NCBI GenBank assembly: GCA_946800325.1
Contig: OX326957.1
Location: forward strand, 47,848,307-47,912,306
From: Luzula sylvatica
Taxonomy: Eukaryota; Streptophyta; Magnoliopsida; Poales; Juncaceae
Direction of reading: 5' to 3'
Length of the DNA stretch: 64,000 nt
Shown here piece by piece: positions 34,800-46,725 of this stretch. The notes below the pieces were generated by a model. It worked only from the letters and a program-made list of their open reading frames with translations, was not told where the DNA came from and did no database searches. Each line of letters starts with the position of its first letter. The first letter of the stretch is position 1. Both the position numbers and the translations under genes were made by a program.

Positions 34800-36880
34800 A
34801 ATAGTTTTTACACCGAGTAGAACTCTTTCAAAGTTTTGATGTTATTTCGTGGATTCATATCTTAAATTGTAAGATATGATTGATATTGATATATAATACT
34901 GTTTTTAATTTCTATAAATACTGTTTTTAGCAAGCATATGAAATATGTTTTTAAATTCTATAAATTTGTTGTTTTATTGTAAGAAAAATAATATAAAAAT
35001 ATAAATTAATATTTGCACGATCTCATTAAATTATTTTCTTTCATTGGCTTTTAACGCTGTAAAAACATTATAAATTAATCATGATAAATTAAGTGTCGTA
35101 ATTATTCATCAAAAATCGAAAAATTCAACGATTACTAAATCCTAATTTCTTGGTGCAATAAGTATTATAAATTGCATTCAGAAAACTAAATACATGATTA
35201 TATTAATAATTACAAACGTAGCAGTTAGCAATCAATTCTTTTAAGATTTAAGGCCAAATATTAACCGTGCTAATCTTGAAAATCGAGATTATAAGGTAAA
35301 ATTTTCATTTAGCCAGTTGCAAAATAACTTTTTTTGCCAGTATACCGTTTTCCTTGTCAATGAATTCTTTGAATATCAATATATCATTTCAGTGCTCATG
35401 TATTGTTTTAATATTACCGTATCATTTTTCATACCAATATACTATTTCTGATATTAATTTTTTTATCCGGCTCGGTCCAAGTAATTATGAGGAGACTTAT
35501 GCTGCAGAGCTAGGCCTTTTAGGAGCAGAGGTATGTGTTTGTATAAAAACAATATATCATTTTTAACATTAATTTAGAGACGACAAAAGATGACCCGATT
35601 TGATAAACCTACCTGACTAGTAACCGTCGAGATCCGAAATTTTTGAAAAAGTTAATGACCCGAAACCCGAACGATATTCCACAACCTAAACGACCTATGG
35701 GCTATAACTCGAAAATCGCGAAACTCGATTGATCTATAATCCAAACAACATGCTAATTTTGTGTCGCTGTACCAATTTTAATGTTAATAATTCAATTTTT
35801 ATTGCTAATATATGCTACTAGAGTAGTAGTGTTGAGTAAATTTATAATTTTTATTACGAACATACTAGTTTTAGAACTAATGTAAGGCGTTTTTTTGTTA
35901 ATATACAATTTCTAGTGAGAGTATTTTATTTTCAATTTTAATAAACCAATTTCAATGAGAACACATTGTGTACTATATACACCACTAATTTATATTTACA
36001 ATTTCATATTATTTTTATGTTAATATTCTAGTATCATTATTGTTTAGAATGGTGTATATCATATTTGGTGTTGGTGTACCATATTTGTAATACTTGTATA
36101 TTGTTCTTAGTTTTAATATAATATTTTTATCGTCAACAAATTATTTTGGAAATTAATATGACATTACGTAAATATATTGTTTTCATTGTAAATAAATCAT
36201 TTTCATGACCAAATATTGTATTCAATACTTATATACCACTTCAACATTACTATAATATTTTTGGAGTTTATCATTCGTGATACCAATATATCATTTTTTG
36301 TGTCATTATACTAAATTATCCTAAGTATTTTTTATGTATGAGCATAGAAAACAGTATAATTGACATTGAAATCTGCAAATGTTTTTTATGTGGACTTGTT
36401 TAATTGGACATTAAAGAAACATGATACACCATATAAAATGTTGTTTTATCTTGGAGTTGCCATTATTTCATTATTTAATGATATTTAAACTTTTCAACTT
36501 TTTAATAACGTGACTACGTCTCTCCAAGTGACCGGTTAAAAATTACTTCCTAAAATAATGTATCGTGAGGATTAAATCCATCAAAACAGTTGGTAAAATT
36601 TTAGATGTATAATGTATGGAAGAAAACTCAGAATAAAAATCTCTTTTCTTAAAAGATACATGATATTAGTTGAGAATATGGTGTATGGAAGAAAGACTCA
36701 TATTAGTTAATTAAGATGCCAATTACAAAAGTAAGCAAAAGATGCATATTAACCCTAATTAGTTAAGAATATGAAACCACTTTTTCCTTTTTTTAAGAAT
36801 GTGAATCCTAATTAGTTAAGCAAAATATGGATCCTCCACCTCCATATTATTTTTTTAATCGTTTAGCTTCTCGCAAGAAA
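34800..36880. other. Spacer with degenerate AT-rich repeats
   Basis: No gene is visible. From about 35330 to 36300, words like CCAATATATCATTT and ATATACCATTT recur about every 30 bases with many changes, suggesting an old minisatellite. Confidence 0.5.
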
Positions 36881-36948
36881 CATTAGGTGCAACCGAGCTG
36901 CGCAATTCGACATCTCCATTAATTTCTATTGAGAATTTGCCACGCGTA

Positions 36949-37728
36949 ATGGATCATGCTACGATGGTAGGACCGATGACGGCCGGATCGAAGAAAGATG
37001 ATGTATTGGTGATGGATGAACTTTTGATTGGATCGGACCGGGTTAACCGGTCCAGATACGACAAGCAAGAAATCTGCTGTGTTTTTGAGGCAACAGGGTT
37101 TTGTTCCTACGGTTCTACGTGCGAGGTTCAAATCATTACCATTTTATATTTGTCTATTTATCTTTTTTTTGTAATATCTTTTGGATTGGAGAGAACTCTC
37201 CAAATAATCTGATTAAAAGAGAAAAAAAATACCCTTCTAAAATAATTTCCATTTGATTTTCTGACTTTATTTATTTGATAACAGTTTGCTCATGGGATTA
37301 AAGAATTGCATGGAAGCGCAATTAAATTTAAACCCGAGGTAATGCAAATTAACCCCTTCATTGATTGCATCGTATTTACAATTTAACCTTTGCGACGAAC
37401 CAAAAATTGTTGGAAATTTAAAATAAAAGACTATAAATTTTCAAAATTACATATATGCCCTAGAAACAAAATGATTGCCCTTAACCAAACAGAAATAATG
37501 GTCATGCTTAATTGGACCTTTACATTACAGGTGGAACAATCGGCGAATAGTAAACCGACATATGGCATCAGCACTGCTACTGCGCAGCAAAATAAAACAC
37601 CACAAATGGATGAAGACAAGAACAACAATCACGATGCCGAGTTAATCAACGATTATATCACTCGAGTACTTCATGGGCCTTATAATAAGAAAAGACTACC
37701 CGTATTCGTCGAGATTTGCCCCGAATAA
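36949..37728 (+). pseudogene. Truncated CCCH zinc-finger paralogue
   Basis: Exons 36949-37125, 37285-37338 and 37531-37728 keep the splice sites and frame of the gene at 33367. They encode the finger (CCVFEATGFC, SYGSTC, EFAH) and the tail LPVFVEICPE. About 105 N-terminal residues and the promoter are missing. Homology begins near SISIENLPR, and the first ATG gives 142 residues. It could still be translated if transcribed, but no promoter is seen. Confidence 0.6.
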
Positions 37729-38390
37729 TGCACTTTCGCAGTCTCGAGTTTATGAGTTTGTTATACGTCATAGTTTCTACATCGATGTTTTTGACATTTT
37801 AATTGTAAGATATTACTAATATTTAATTTAATACTGTATTCAATTTAAGGGAAAAAGGGGTCATTAGACCCCAAATTCATTGCTTAAATGCTGACTGTTA
37901 TAACATATGCATTGCTAGTTCCATTCTTTTTAATATATTTTCTCGTGTTAACAGCCTGTTTTTAAACAATAACTCGAAACATGTTTGAATTCTGTAAACT
38001 TTGTTGTTTTGTTTATTTTTTTTTGATGAAAAACTTTGTTATTTTATTGCCTACTCTTAATTATAGATTATTAACTAACAACATGTACACGTCTGAAAAA
38101 AAATCTGATTACTATAAAAACCTTTAGGCCTCGGCCTAATTTAAAAAAAAAAACAATTTGTTGATAATTTTTTAATATTTGTTGATTTACATATTTACTT
38201 AAATAATAATGTATGATAATTTTCATATTTGTTGATTTACAATACAAATGTTCCATAAAAATTGGATACAAAAAACAAAATACATAATATCATGTTTAAA
38301 TATTTAATATAGAAAAAAATTCAAAAACTATTTTGAAAGATTAACAAAGCAAAAATATAATTAGAAATTATTTTACATTATATGGTATTT
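37531..38390. repeat. Direct repeat flanking arm B on the left
   Basis: The zinc-finger last exon and following ~600 bases here recur as 41262-41498 plus 44029-44600, interrupted there by the Helitron. Arm B's inner block therefore sits between two direct copies. The same unit is at about 665-1460 in arm A, inverted. Confidence 0.85.
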
Positions 38391-38990
38391 TTGTATCCCG
38401 GTTTGTATCAAGTGAGAAGCTCGCCTCGCCGAGTTCTAACGTCAGTGGTGGGGGAGTTCGCATTCAAGGATTGATGATGAGGATTAAGGAAAACCAAATT
38501 GAGGACGAGGATTGAGGAAATCATCCGTCCAGTGGTGGTGGAACCGAAAACGAATTAGCGATTAAACTCCTCATTTATTCATAATGACCCATGTACCCTC
38601 GGGTCATGACACTCAGGTAGTGTGAATACCATTGCTACCTGCAAGTCGTAATTTTTCTGGTTCTTATTCGGACTTCAATTTTGTTCTTTCAGTTCGAACA
38701 AGAAGAAATCCTCTGTCTAAGCTTCTCTCTGTCAAGGGAACTGAGAAGGATAAGATCTCTCTCTAGCTGGTGAACTCTCTGATTGTTTGTATCGTGAGTA
38801 ACAGTGAATTATCGAATTGAACTAACTCTCGAGCTAATTCAATGAATCAATCTCTGATTTTTCCTATAGGTAGAGGAAGAAACTGTCTCAAATTGACACA
38901 ACAAACTAGAAGTTGATAAAAATGAAGATTCATCAAAAGACTCTTCTATCAGAAATGTTGAATTATGCGTAAGTAAAAGATATCTTTATC
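38390..38990 (+). pseudogene. 5' part of unrecognised gene, broken (arm B)
   Basis: Same content as 3740-4480 in arm A, with the same TGA in frame. The left edge joins the preceding repeat abruptly at GGTATTTTTG followed by TATCCCGGTTTGTATC, which looks like a recombination or insertion junction. Confidence 0.55.
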
Positions 38991-39014
38991 TTATTTCTCT
39001 CAGCCAGTCACAGT

Positions 39015-39217
39015 CTAAACATTTCGTCTCAAAACCCAAACCCTCGAAAACCCTCGAAAACCCTAAACCTAATCTCCGTTTCTCTGCACTCACTCCGGCC
39101 ATGCCGAAGTTGTACGGAACCGACGTGTTCGACTTCCGCCGTCACCGTACTGCCGAATATTCCCTTGAACAACACGCGGGAGCACAATCTTCGCCTGCTC
39201 TTCAGTCAGAGAAAATC
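39015..39217 (+). pseudogene. AQR leader and N-terminal codons, fragment (arm B)
   Basis: The leader contains AACCCTCGAAA repeats and CCTAAACC, then ATG at 39101 opens [23 protein letters not shown] similarity ends after about 39 codons. The 85-residue ORF runs on in an unrelated frame over the start of the small ORF. Confidence 0.85.
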
Positions 39218-39243
39218 TCGTCTCTCCAGACGACGAGCCCTAG

Positions 39244-39721
39244 ATGGCGAAGCAAAGCTCTCACGAGACCAAACAGCCTTTGTTGGAAGCCTTTCTCGAG
39301 CTACTTCCAAACCGCGACGAACCCTTCCTCCCCGACGCAAAGCTCCACGAAACCCTAGATGCGATTTTGAGTGTGTGTTGGTCCGAATCGGCGAGAGGCC
39401 GCAGACAAACCTCTTTGAACTCCTCTAAAAGGTACACTCTGTGAAATTATAGTTAATTATGCTCAAATTTCTGAAATTTTCAACAAAATTTTGAAAATAT
39501 TGGTAATGTCAAAGGATAAATGCTCAAATATTTGATCATTTTTTATACTTATTGGATCAAGGAAGGTGATGCACGACAAGTGTTTGATTCGATTATCGAG
39601 TGAGGATATGAGAAGAAATCTGGTAACAACGGTGGTATCGTCTCTTAGTGGTGGCGTGTTTTTCAGCCTTCAAAAGAAATCTTTTGATTGGTGGACATTA
39701 ATCAAGATTGAGGTATTTTGA
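39244..39721 (+). CDS. Small two-exon ORF behind captured AQR leader (arm B)
   Basis: Exons 39244-39431 and 39562-39721 give about 115 residues, from MAKQSSHETKQPLL to WWTLIKIEVF. Compared with arm A, I see Asp for Asn at residue 24 and Arg for Cys near residue 53, both non-disruptive. Exon 2 ends with LVTTVVSSLSGG and FSLQKKSFDWW, shared with the upstream gene's last exon in copy C. The protein thus joins a 5' exon of unknown source to that last exon, placed under an AQR-type leader. No known function is visible. Confidence 0.5.
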
Positions 39722-39912
39722 CTATTACCTATGTATTATTTTTCATATATTATTTTCACATTACCAATGTTGTGAGATTTTACATTGTTAAATTAGCAAA
39801 TAACACAAGAAGAAATAGTTTTTTTTAATCTTTTATTCAACGTACCAAATAATTACAAGTTAAGCATAACAAATATTATAAAAAAACTAATTACAAAAAT
39901 CTAAATTAATTT

Positions 39913-40962
39913 CTATTGAAAACACTGGCAGGTTGTGAATTTTTTGAGTGCTCCAAGGATTCTTCGAGGAATCGATCTTGGTCGTCTCGTGCCCAACTCT
40001 GGTATGCTTTGAAGAAGCGGATTGTAGCGGTTCGGTGGAGGCACTACGGGGGATAGATAGTTTCTTATCCCCCGTGTTTGTGAATAGGGAGGCAGCTCCG
40101 GCCATCTTGTGAAGACGGCTCGTCGGCCGTCCGTAAAGGACATGTGCCCATGTGACGGTAGAGGTGCCGGTGCTGGTGCTGGTGCCGGTGCCTGTGGTGC
40201 TGGTGGTGCCGGTGCCGGTGCCGGTGCCGGTGCGGGTGCTGGTGCCGGTGCCGGTGCCGGTGCCGGTGCCGGTGCCGGTGATGCTGATGCTGATGGTGCC
40301 GGTGCTGGTGCCGGTGGTGCTGGTGGTGCAGGTGCAGGTGCCGGTGCCGGTGCCGGTGCCGGTGGTGCTGGTGCTGCTGGTCGTGCTGGTGCTGGTGCTG
40401 GTGCTGGTGCTGCTGGTCGTGCTGGTGCCGGTGCTGGTGCTGGTGCTGGTGGTGCTGGTGCTGCTGGTCGTGCTGGTGCTGGTGCTGCTGGTGCTGCTGG
40501 TGCTGCTGGTCGTGCTGGTGCCGGTGCTGGTGCTGGTGCTGGTGCCGGTGGTGCCGGTGCCGGTGCCGGTGCTGCTGGTCGTACTGGTGCTGGTGCTGGT
40601 GCTGGTGCTGGTGCTGGTGCTGGTGCTGGTGCTGGTGCTGGTGCTGGTGCTGGTGCTGCTGGTGCTGCTGGTCGTGCTGGTGCCGGTGCTGGTGCTGGTG
40701 CTGGTGCTGGTGCTGCTGGTGCTGCTGGTGGTGGTGCCGGTGCCGGTGCCGGTGCCGGTGCTGGTGCCGGTGCCGGTGGTGCCGGTGCTGGTGCTGCCGG
40801 TGGTGCCGGTGCTGCTGGTGCTGCTGGTGCTGGTGCTGGTGGTGGTCGAGGAAGAAGAAAAGTGAAAATGGCGACTATGGTTGAAATTACGGTGTCAAGA
40901 AAATTGAGAAATCTTAGGAAGAAAGCAAAAAAATTAAGAACAATGCGCAATTTAAAATCCAT
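39913..40962 (-). CDS. Proline-rich protein with Ala-Pro core (paralogue B)
   Basis: This is a single-exon ORF of 349 residues. The N-terminus (MDFKLRIVLNFFAFFLRFLN) and the tail to ALKKFTTCQCFQ match paralogue A almost exactly. The Ala-Pro core differs in order and length (net 5 residues shorter), while the ends differ by only one or two residues. That shows rapid slippage or conversion in the repeat since the arms duplicated. Start and TATA box match paralogue A. The antisense strand has a long Gly-Ala ORF that I treat as a shadow. Confidence 0.65.
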   Translation of the reverse strand: MDFKLRIVLNFFAFFLRFLNFLDTVISTIVAIFTFLLPRPPPAPAPAAPAAPAPPAAPAPAPPAPAPAPAPAPAPAPPPAAPAAPAPAPAPAPAPARPAAPAAPAPAPAPAPAPAPAPAPAPAPAPVRPAAPAPAPAPPAPAPAPAPAPARPAAPAAPAAPAPARPAAPAPPAPAPAPAPARPAAPAPAPAPARPAAPAPPAPAPAPAPAPAPPAPPAPAPAPSASASPAPAPAPAPAPAPAPAPAPAPAPAPPAPQAPAPAPAPAPLPSHGHMSFTDGRRAVFTRWPELPPYSQTRGIRNYLSPVVPPPNRYNPLLQSIPELGTRRPRSIPRRILGALKKFTTCQCFQ

Positions 40963-41013
40963 CGGAGAATGAGAGAAGAAAAATATGCAATTTCAGATCA
41001 TATTGGGAGAGGA

Positions 41014-41020
41014 TTTTATA
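41014..41020 (-). promoter_or_regulatory. TATA box of proline-rich protein gene B
   Basis: TATAAAA on the minus strand, 52 bases before the ATG at 40962, in the conserved context. Confidence 0.7.
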
Positions 41021-41261
41021 GGAGAAGAGTTTCCATATGAATTTAGTTATTCTCGATTTAATCACATGGTAATTCATAATTAGGTTACTAATTATAGAGA
41101 TATTATAGAAGTTATTGAGCTCAGCAATATTGATTTTGCACAGTATCACAGGGCTCTCAACGAGTCCTTTCGAACAAACCTAACTCAAGACGAGCTCGGT
41201 TCGGCCCTTGCTCGATCAGCTCGAAGCAGGGTTCAAGCTAAATGAGAAAAGACTACCCGGG

Positions 41262-41407
41262 TCAATCAAAATAAAACACCACAAATGGATGAAGACAAGA
41301 ACAACAATCACGATGCCGAGTTAATCAACGATTATATCACTCGAGTACTTTATGGGCCTTATAATAAGAAAAGACTGCCCGTGTTCGTCGAGATTTGCTC
41401 CGAATAA
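41262..41407 (+). pseudogene. CCCH zinc-finger paralogue, last-exon scrap (arm B)
   Basis: Encodes KTPQMDEDKNNN to KKRLPVFVEICSE and a TAA. It matches the last exon at 37531-37728 but lacks the first ~17 codons of that exon and all earlier exons. Confidence 0.8.
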
Positions 41408-41569
41408 TGCACTTTTGCAGTCTCGAGTTTGTGAGTTTGTTATACGTCATAGTTTCTACATCGATGTTTTTGACATTTTAATTGTAAGATATTACTAATC
41501 TATACTATATACTAATTCAAGGGGATTTGCAGCCTCCTGGTGCAGCCACGTCATCAGGGGCCTTTTCGT

Positions 41570-42310
41570 AAAAAAAAAATATTTTTTTTACATTTTGGTC
41601 CTTTTTTATTTACAAATAGGTCCTTTTTCCTAAAAAAATTTACATTTTGGTCCTTTTTATTTTACATTTTGGTCCTTTATATTTGCATTTTGGTCCTTCG
41701 AAGTTTTGAAATTTACATTTTAGTCCAGGGGTCTCAAATTGGTCCTATTTTTTTTAAAAAATTACATTTTGGTCCTTTTTTCCACATTTTGGTCCTTTAT
41801 ATTTGCATTTTGATCCTTCGAAGTTTTAAAATTTACATTTTGGTCCAGGGGCCTCTTTGTAAAAATAATTTATTTACATTTTGGTACTTTTTTGAAAAAA
41901 AAAAAAATTTGGTCCTTTTTATTTACATTTTGGTCCTTTTTTATTTGCATTTTGGTCCTTTTTATTTACATTTAGTACTTTCAAGTTTGAAAAATTAAAC
42001 TTTGGTCCAGGAGCCTCTTTGTAAAAAATTTATTTACATTTTGGTCCTTTTTATTTACATTTTGGTCCTTTTTAGTTGAAAAAACTATATTTTGGTCCTT
42101 TCTATTTACATTTTTGTCCTTTTGAGTTTAGAAAATTACATTTCGGTCCTTCATATTTACATCTTCATCCTTTTTTACATTTGTGAATTTATATTATAGT
42201 CCTTTTTATTTATATCTTGGTCCTTTTCAGTTTTACTTCACACTTTGGTACTTTTTATTAACATTTTGGTCCTTTTTAATTTAAATTTCGGTCCTTTTTT
42301 ACATTATTAA
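41570..42310. repeat. Minisatellite of ACATTTTGGTCCTTTTTATTT
   Basis: About 25 degenerate copies of a 20-22-base unit centred on TTTTGGTCCTTTTTATTTAC make up the left part of the Helitron. The 152-residue ORF at 41540-41998 only reads this repeat. Confidence 0.92.
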
Positions 42311-42397
42311 TAATTCCTCTCATCTCATGCGTCCACATCAACACCTTATTATGCCTCCCTATCACCACTTTACTTGAAAAATTTTCAAAAGACTCCT

Positions 42398-43284
42398 TAA
42401 ATTTTTAGATATTGTAAAAAAAAATTAATTTACATATGTATTCATTTAAAAAAAATGCTTTTTTAATTTTAAAAAATTCTTAAACTTTTTGTAATACATA
42501 ATAATTAAAAAAAAATTACTATATGTTATATGTTATATAATTTTAATATTTCATTCATTACAAATATTCGACTTATGTATTATTTTTCTTGAAAAACTAA
42601 AATAAAATTATAATAAGTTGAACAATATTAATAAAAGAACATCTTGCAAATATTTAAAAATAAAATATCACAAAACTATTAAAAAATACATAAAAGGAAA
42701 ACTAAAATAAAAAGTAGATATTTAAATAGATATTTTCTATGAATATATTTGCAAGATGTTTATTTATTATTATTTAATGTTAGTTTTTTTATGAATAAAG
42801 AATGGAATATTAAAATTATATAAACAAAATATGTAATAATATAAATTTTTAGATATTGTAAAAAAAAATTAATTTACATATGTATTCATTTAAAAAAAAT
42901 GCTTTTTTAATTTTAAAAAATTCTTAAACTTTTTGTAGTACATAATAATTAAAAAAAAATTACTTTATGTTATATGTTATATAATTTTAATATTTCATTC
43001 ATTACAAATATTCGACTTATGTATTATTTTTCTTGAAAAACTAAAATAAAATTATAATAAGTTGAACAATATTAATAAAAGAACATCTTGCAAATATTTA
43101 AAAATAAAATATCACAAAACTATTAAAAAATACATAAAAGGAAAACTAAAATAAAAAGTAGATATTTAAATAGATATTTTCTATGAATATATTTGCAAGA
43201 TGATTATTTATTATTATTTAATGTTAGTTTTTTTATGAATAAAGAATGGAATATTAAAATTATATAAACAAAATATGTAATAAT
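42398..43284. repeat. Tandem duplication, two 444-bp units inside the Helitron
   Basis: 42398-42841 is repeated almost without change at 42842-43284. Both units start TAAATTTTTAGATATTG. Few differences are visible, such as TACTATATG versus TACTTTATG, so the duplication is recent. Confidence 0.92.
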
Positions 43285-45317
43285 TTAAATTTTTTTAAAT
43301 CACTACATGTTAAGAAGTGTTTATGAATTTTCTTAAAATTAATAAAAAATAACAAAAATAAGTTTTAATTATTACATATGAGATTTCGAAGGTATTTTGA
43401 AAAAAAAAAATTAATATCATCCATAAGGAGTATTTTAAAATAAAAGTTTGGTAAAGAATTTTTTTTTTGGAGTTTACGAAAAGATAGAGGATTTTTTACA
43501 ATATCCAAAAAAAATTAAGGGGTTAAAAATATACCAAATCACGGATGTGCGAATAATCATGACATAATTTAAATTAAAGGTTCGAACGAAACAATTAGCG
43601 ATGACATCGTGAAACTTTGTTGTTGGCCGACCACACAAAGAGCAAAAAATATTTGTGCTAAATATGTAGCGAAATTAAGGATTTGTGAAATTAAGAACAC
43701 TTTTTTTTTCAGCAATGTTTTCTGATCTATTAGGTTCTTAATAAATTTCATGACGACTCATTCGTTCTTTTTCCTTATTTTACTTATGATGTATAAAATA
43801 TAGATAATTTTTTTAGCAATAACCGTTTGAATTATTCAAGAAATCCGGCTCTTAAAATATTCAAACGATTTTTGCTACAAAATTTCACTCGCACACAACA
43901 CACTAAATTACACATATAATAATGATTACAAAAAGAAATTCACATACACAAAATGAACAACAATTTTCTTCAACTACATTACTTATAAACCCAAACAACC
44001 CCGCGCAATTGCGCGGGGGTCATGCTAGTATTTAATTTAATACTGTATTCAATTTAAGGGAAAAAGGGGTCATTTGACCCCAAATTCATTGCTTAAATGC
44101 TGACTGTTATAACATATGCATTGCTAGTTCCATTCTTTTTAATATATTTTCTTGTGTTAACAGCCTGTTTTTAAACAATAACTCGAAACATGTTTGAATT
44201 CTGTAAACTTTGTTGTTTTGTTTATTTTATTTTTGATGAAAAACTTTGTTATTTTATTGCCTACTCTTAATTATAGATTATTAACTAACAACATGTACAC
44301 GTCTGAAAAAAAATCTGATTACTATAAAAACCTTTAGGCCTCGGCCTAATTTAAAAAAAAACAATTTGTTGATAATTTTTTAATATTTGTTGATTTACAT
44401 ATTTACTTAAATAATAATGTATGATAATTTTCATATTTGTTGATTTACAATACAAATGTTCCATAAAAATTGGATACAAAAAACAAAATACATAATATCA
44501 TGTTTAAATATTTAATATAGAAAAAAATTCAAAAACTATTTTGAAAGATTAACAAAGCAAAAATATAATTAGAAATTATTTTACATTATATGGTATTTTT
44601 GATTTTACAGCTTTAAAAAGAAAAATAATATTTGATATGTAAGTTCTTCTATTTCATTGTCATTGTATTTTTAAATAATTTAAAAGTTTTTCAAATTTAA
44701 AAATAATATACTTAAAAACCAATTATTATATGTCTATTCTTTTGCATTATTTTTTTACATAATTATTTGACATATTTAAGCTGAAAAAAATTATCTTGGA
44801 AATATGATATTATGTATTTTAAAAATTCAAGGAAATATTTTTGCTACGTAGCTAAGAATGAAAAAGAAAATTCAAGGAAACTTATAGTTTTAAACTATTA
44901 ATATTTTTTTATGCGTGTTGTCTAAAATTATATATTAATATATTATTGTTTGATTGAACTCTTGGCCTCTCACGTGTGGTCTTACTTGATCATTTACTTT
45001 GATGTGAACTACAATGACAATACTCGCATATGGAATATGATAATTATATTTTTCATTTTAATACGAATTAGTATTTTTATGATGAAAATAACATTATCAT
45101 CTCATAATAAAATAACATTATATTAAATCTTACCGTATTATTATAACTCAATTATTGCCATTGTACTAATCGTATTATTATTATAACTCAATTATTTTTA
45201 TGATGACAATATTTGTGTTCTAATCGTATTATATATAACTTTATGGTTGATTTTTTTTTTATCAAATAGTAATACACATATTATTGCTGACGTTGTAATA
45301 CATGATATAATCTATGT

Positions 45318-45725
45318 TGTACAGATACAAATACGGGTATCGTATCCGATACTATACAAATACGGCGATACGGCACAAAAAAAAAAAAACATGAACACGG
45401 GTACGACTATATAATTATTATTTTAATATATTTATATTAAATGTAATAAATTAAACAACAAATTAATAATATCTTTAAATTAAATCTCACGACAATAAGT
45501 AAAATTAACCAAACAATACAAATATCATACAAATATCGTATAATTATCATAAACGTATTCTAAAAGTATTCCAGAACTAATATAGAAGTATCCTAAAAGT
45601 ATATTATATGATATATTTAAAAATATTATGCCAAAATATATAATGAGCCAAAATATCCTAAATTGAGTATACCAGCCATATCCGATACGTATTCGTGTCG
45701 TATCGTATCAGTATCCGTATGGTAT
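45318..45725. mobile_element. GATACG-rich element, possible MITE
   Basis: The left end has GATACAAATACGGGTATCGTATCCGATAC-like words and the right end has CCGATACGTATTCGTGTCGT and GTATCAGTATCCGTAT. These are imperfect inverted repeats around an AT-rich middle. A related segment is at 62680-62800. No clean target duplication was found. Confidence 0.45.
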
Positions 45726-46687
45726 TAATATTAAATATGCTATTTATGTATTTTTGAAGTATCCGAATAACATAGGATATAATACAATTTTACAAACAAA
45801 TCATATCAACAAATATGATATTATTGTTGTTCATAGTAGTTCATGCAATATTAAATACAAAAACAGTGAACAATACGACCCACCATTAAATTATATGGTA
45901 TTAATATTAATATTTTGTTCATTAATCCAAAAGGAAATGCAAAGTATACGTGATATCATATATAATAGTAAAAATAATTAATGTCAAATTTAATTAAGTA
46001 AAAATATAATTAAAAATTATTAACATCATACGGTATTATTCAGTTTGAACTTTTAGAACACCAATAGTATTTATTACATGTTTATAAGTTTTAAAAACTC
46101 ATTTATATTTTGATAGGTCATATATCATTTTTTTTATTAATATTTGAAAATTAAATATTAAATTTTCTGAAAACAAAAACACAAATATAACCTAGATTTG
46201 ACCAATTATAGTTTAAAAAAAACTATACTGAAGATTTATAAATATGCATTATTTTGCATTATATTTTTTAGATAATATATTCACAAATTCAAGTTACAAA
46301 AAGTCTTCTTTAGGAACTATGCTAACCTGAATATAAAAATAAAGAAAAAATTCAAACAAATATATTTGATGAATTTTAAAACTATAATTATAATTCTAAA
46401 AAGTACTAGATAGGGATATTTTGGTCCAATAAATAATTAAACCCATCCAAAGTTAAAGTTAACCCCTATAGGGGGTATTTGAAAACAAAGTTTGGTTTGA
46501 GGGATTTTTTTGGAGTTTCCAAAAAGATAGGGAGCTTTTTAAAAAATTTCCTTATTTTATAATATTATGCATTGAATAATCAATTCATGTATATATTTTT
46601 TAACTTTCATTTGTATTCATATTTAATAATTAAATTAAATAACCGAATAAATTTTGGTTTTAAGCGAACTTAACAAATGATAAATAA

Positions 46688-46725
46688 CTAGGAGATTACC
46701 CGCGCTTCGCGGCGGTTTTGTTTCA
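46688..46725 (-). mobile_element. Helitron 3' end on minus strand
   Basis: On the minus strand the sequence reads CCGCCGCGAAGCGCGGG, then TAATCTC and CTAG (46691-46688), followed by T. The element body would extend to the right toward 47.4 kb. Its 5' end is not defined. Confidence 0.55.

Larger units (their letters stand above)
41499..44028 (+). mobile_element. Complete non-autonomous Helitron, 2530 bp
   Basis: The 5' end is TCTATACTATATACTAATTC. The 3' end has the perfect hairpin CCCCGCGCAATTGCGCGGGG, then GTCATG and CTAG. It lies between A (41498) and T (44029) with no target duplication. The uninterrupted sequence ATTACTAATATTTAATTT is present at about 37808-37825, and a diverged empty site lies in arm A near 1190-1215. 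These fix both ends to the base. No Rep/helicase ORF is present. The interior holds a GGTCC minisatellite and a 444-bp tandem duplication. Confidence 0.96.

Noticed and set aside
40109..40972. 287-residue Gly-Ala ORF in arm B
   Set aside because: Shadow of the proline-rich gene at 39913-40962, for the same reasons.
41540..41998. 152-residue Phe/Leu-rich ORF
   Set aside because: It only reads the GGTCC minisatellite inside the Helitron.
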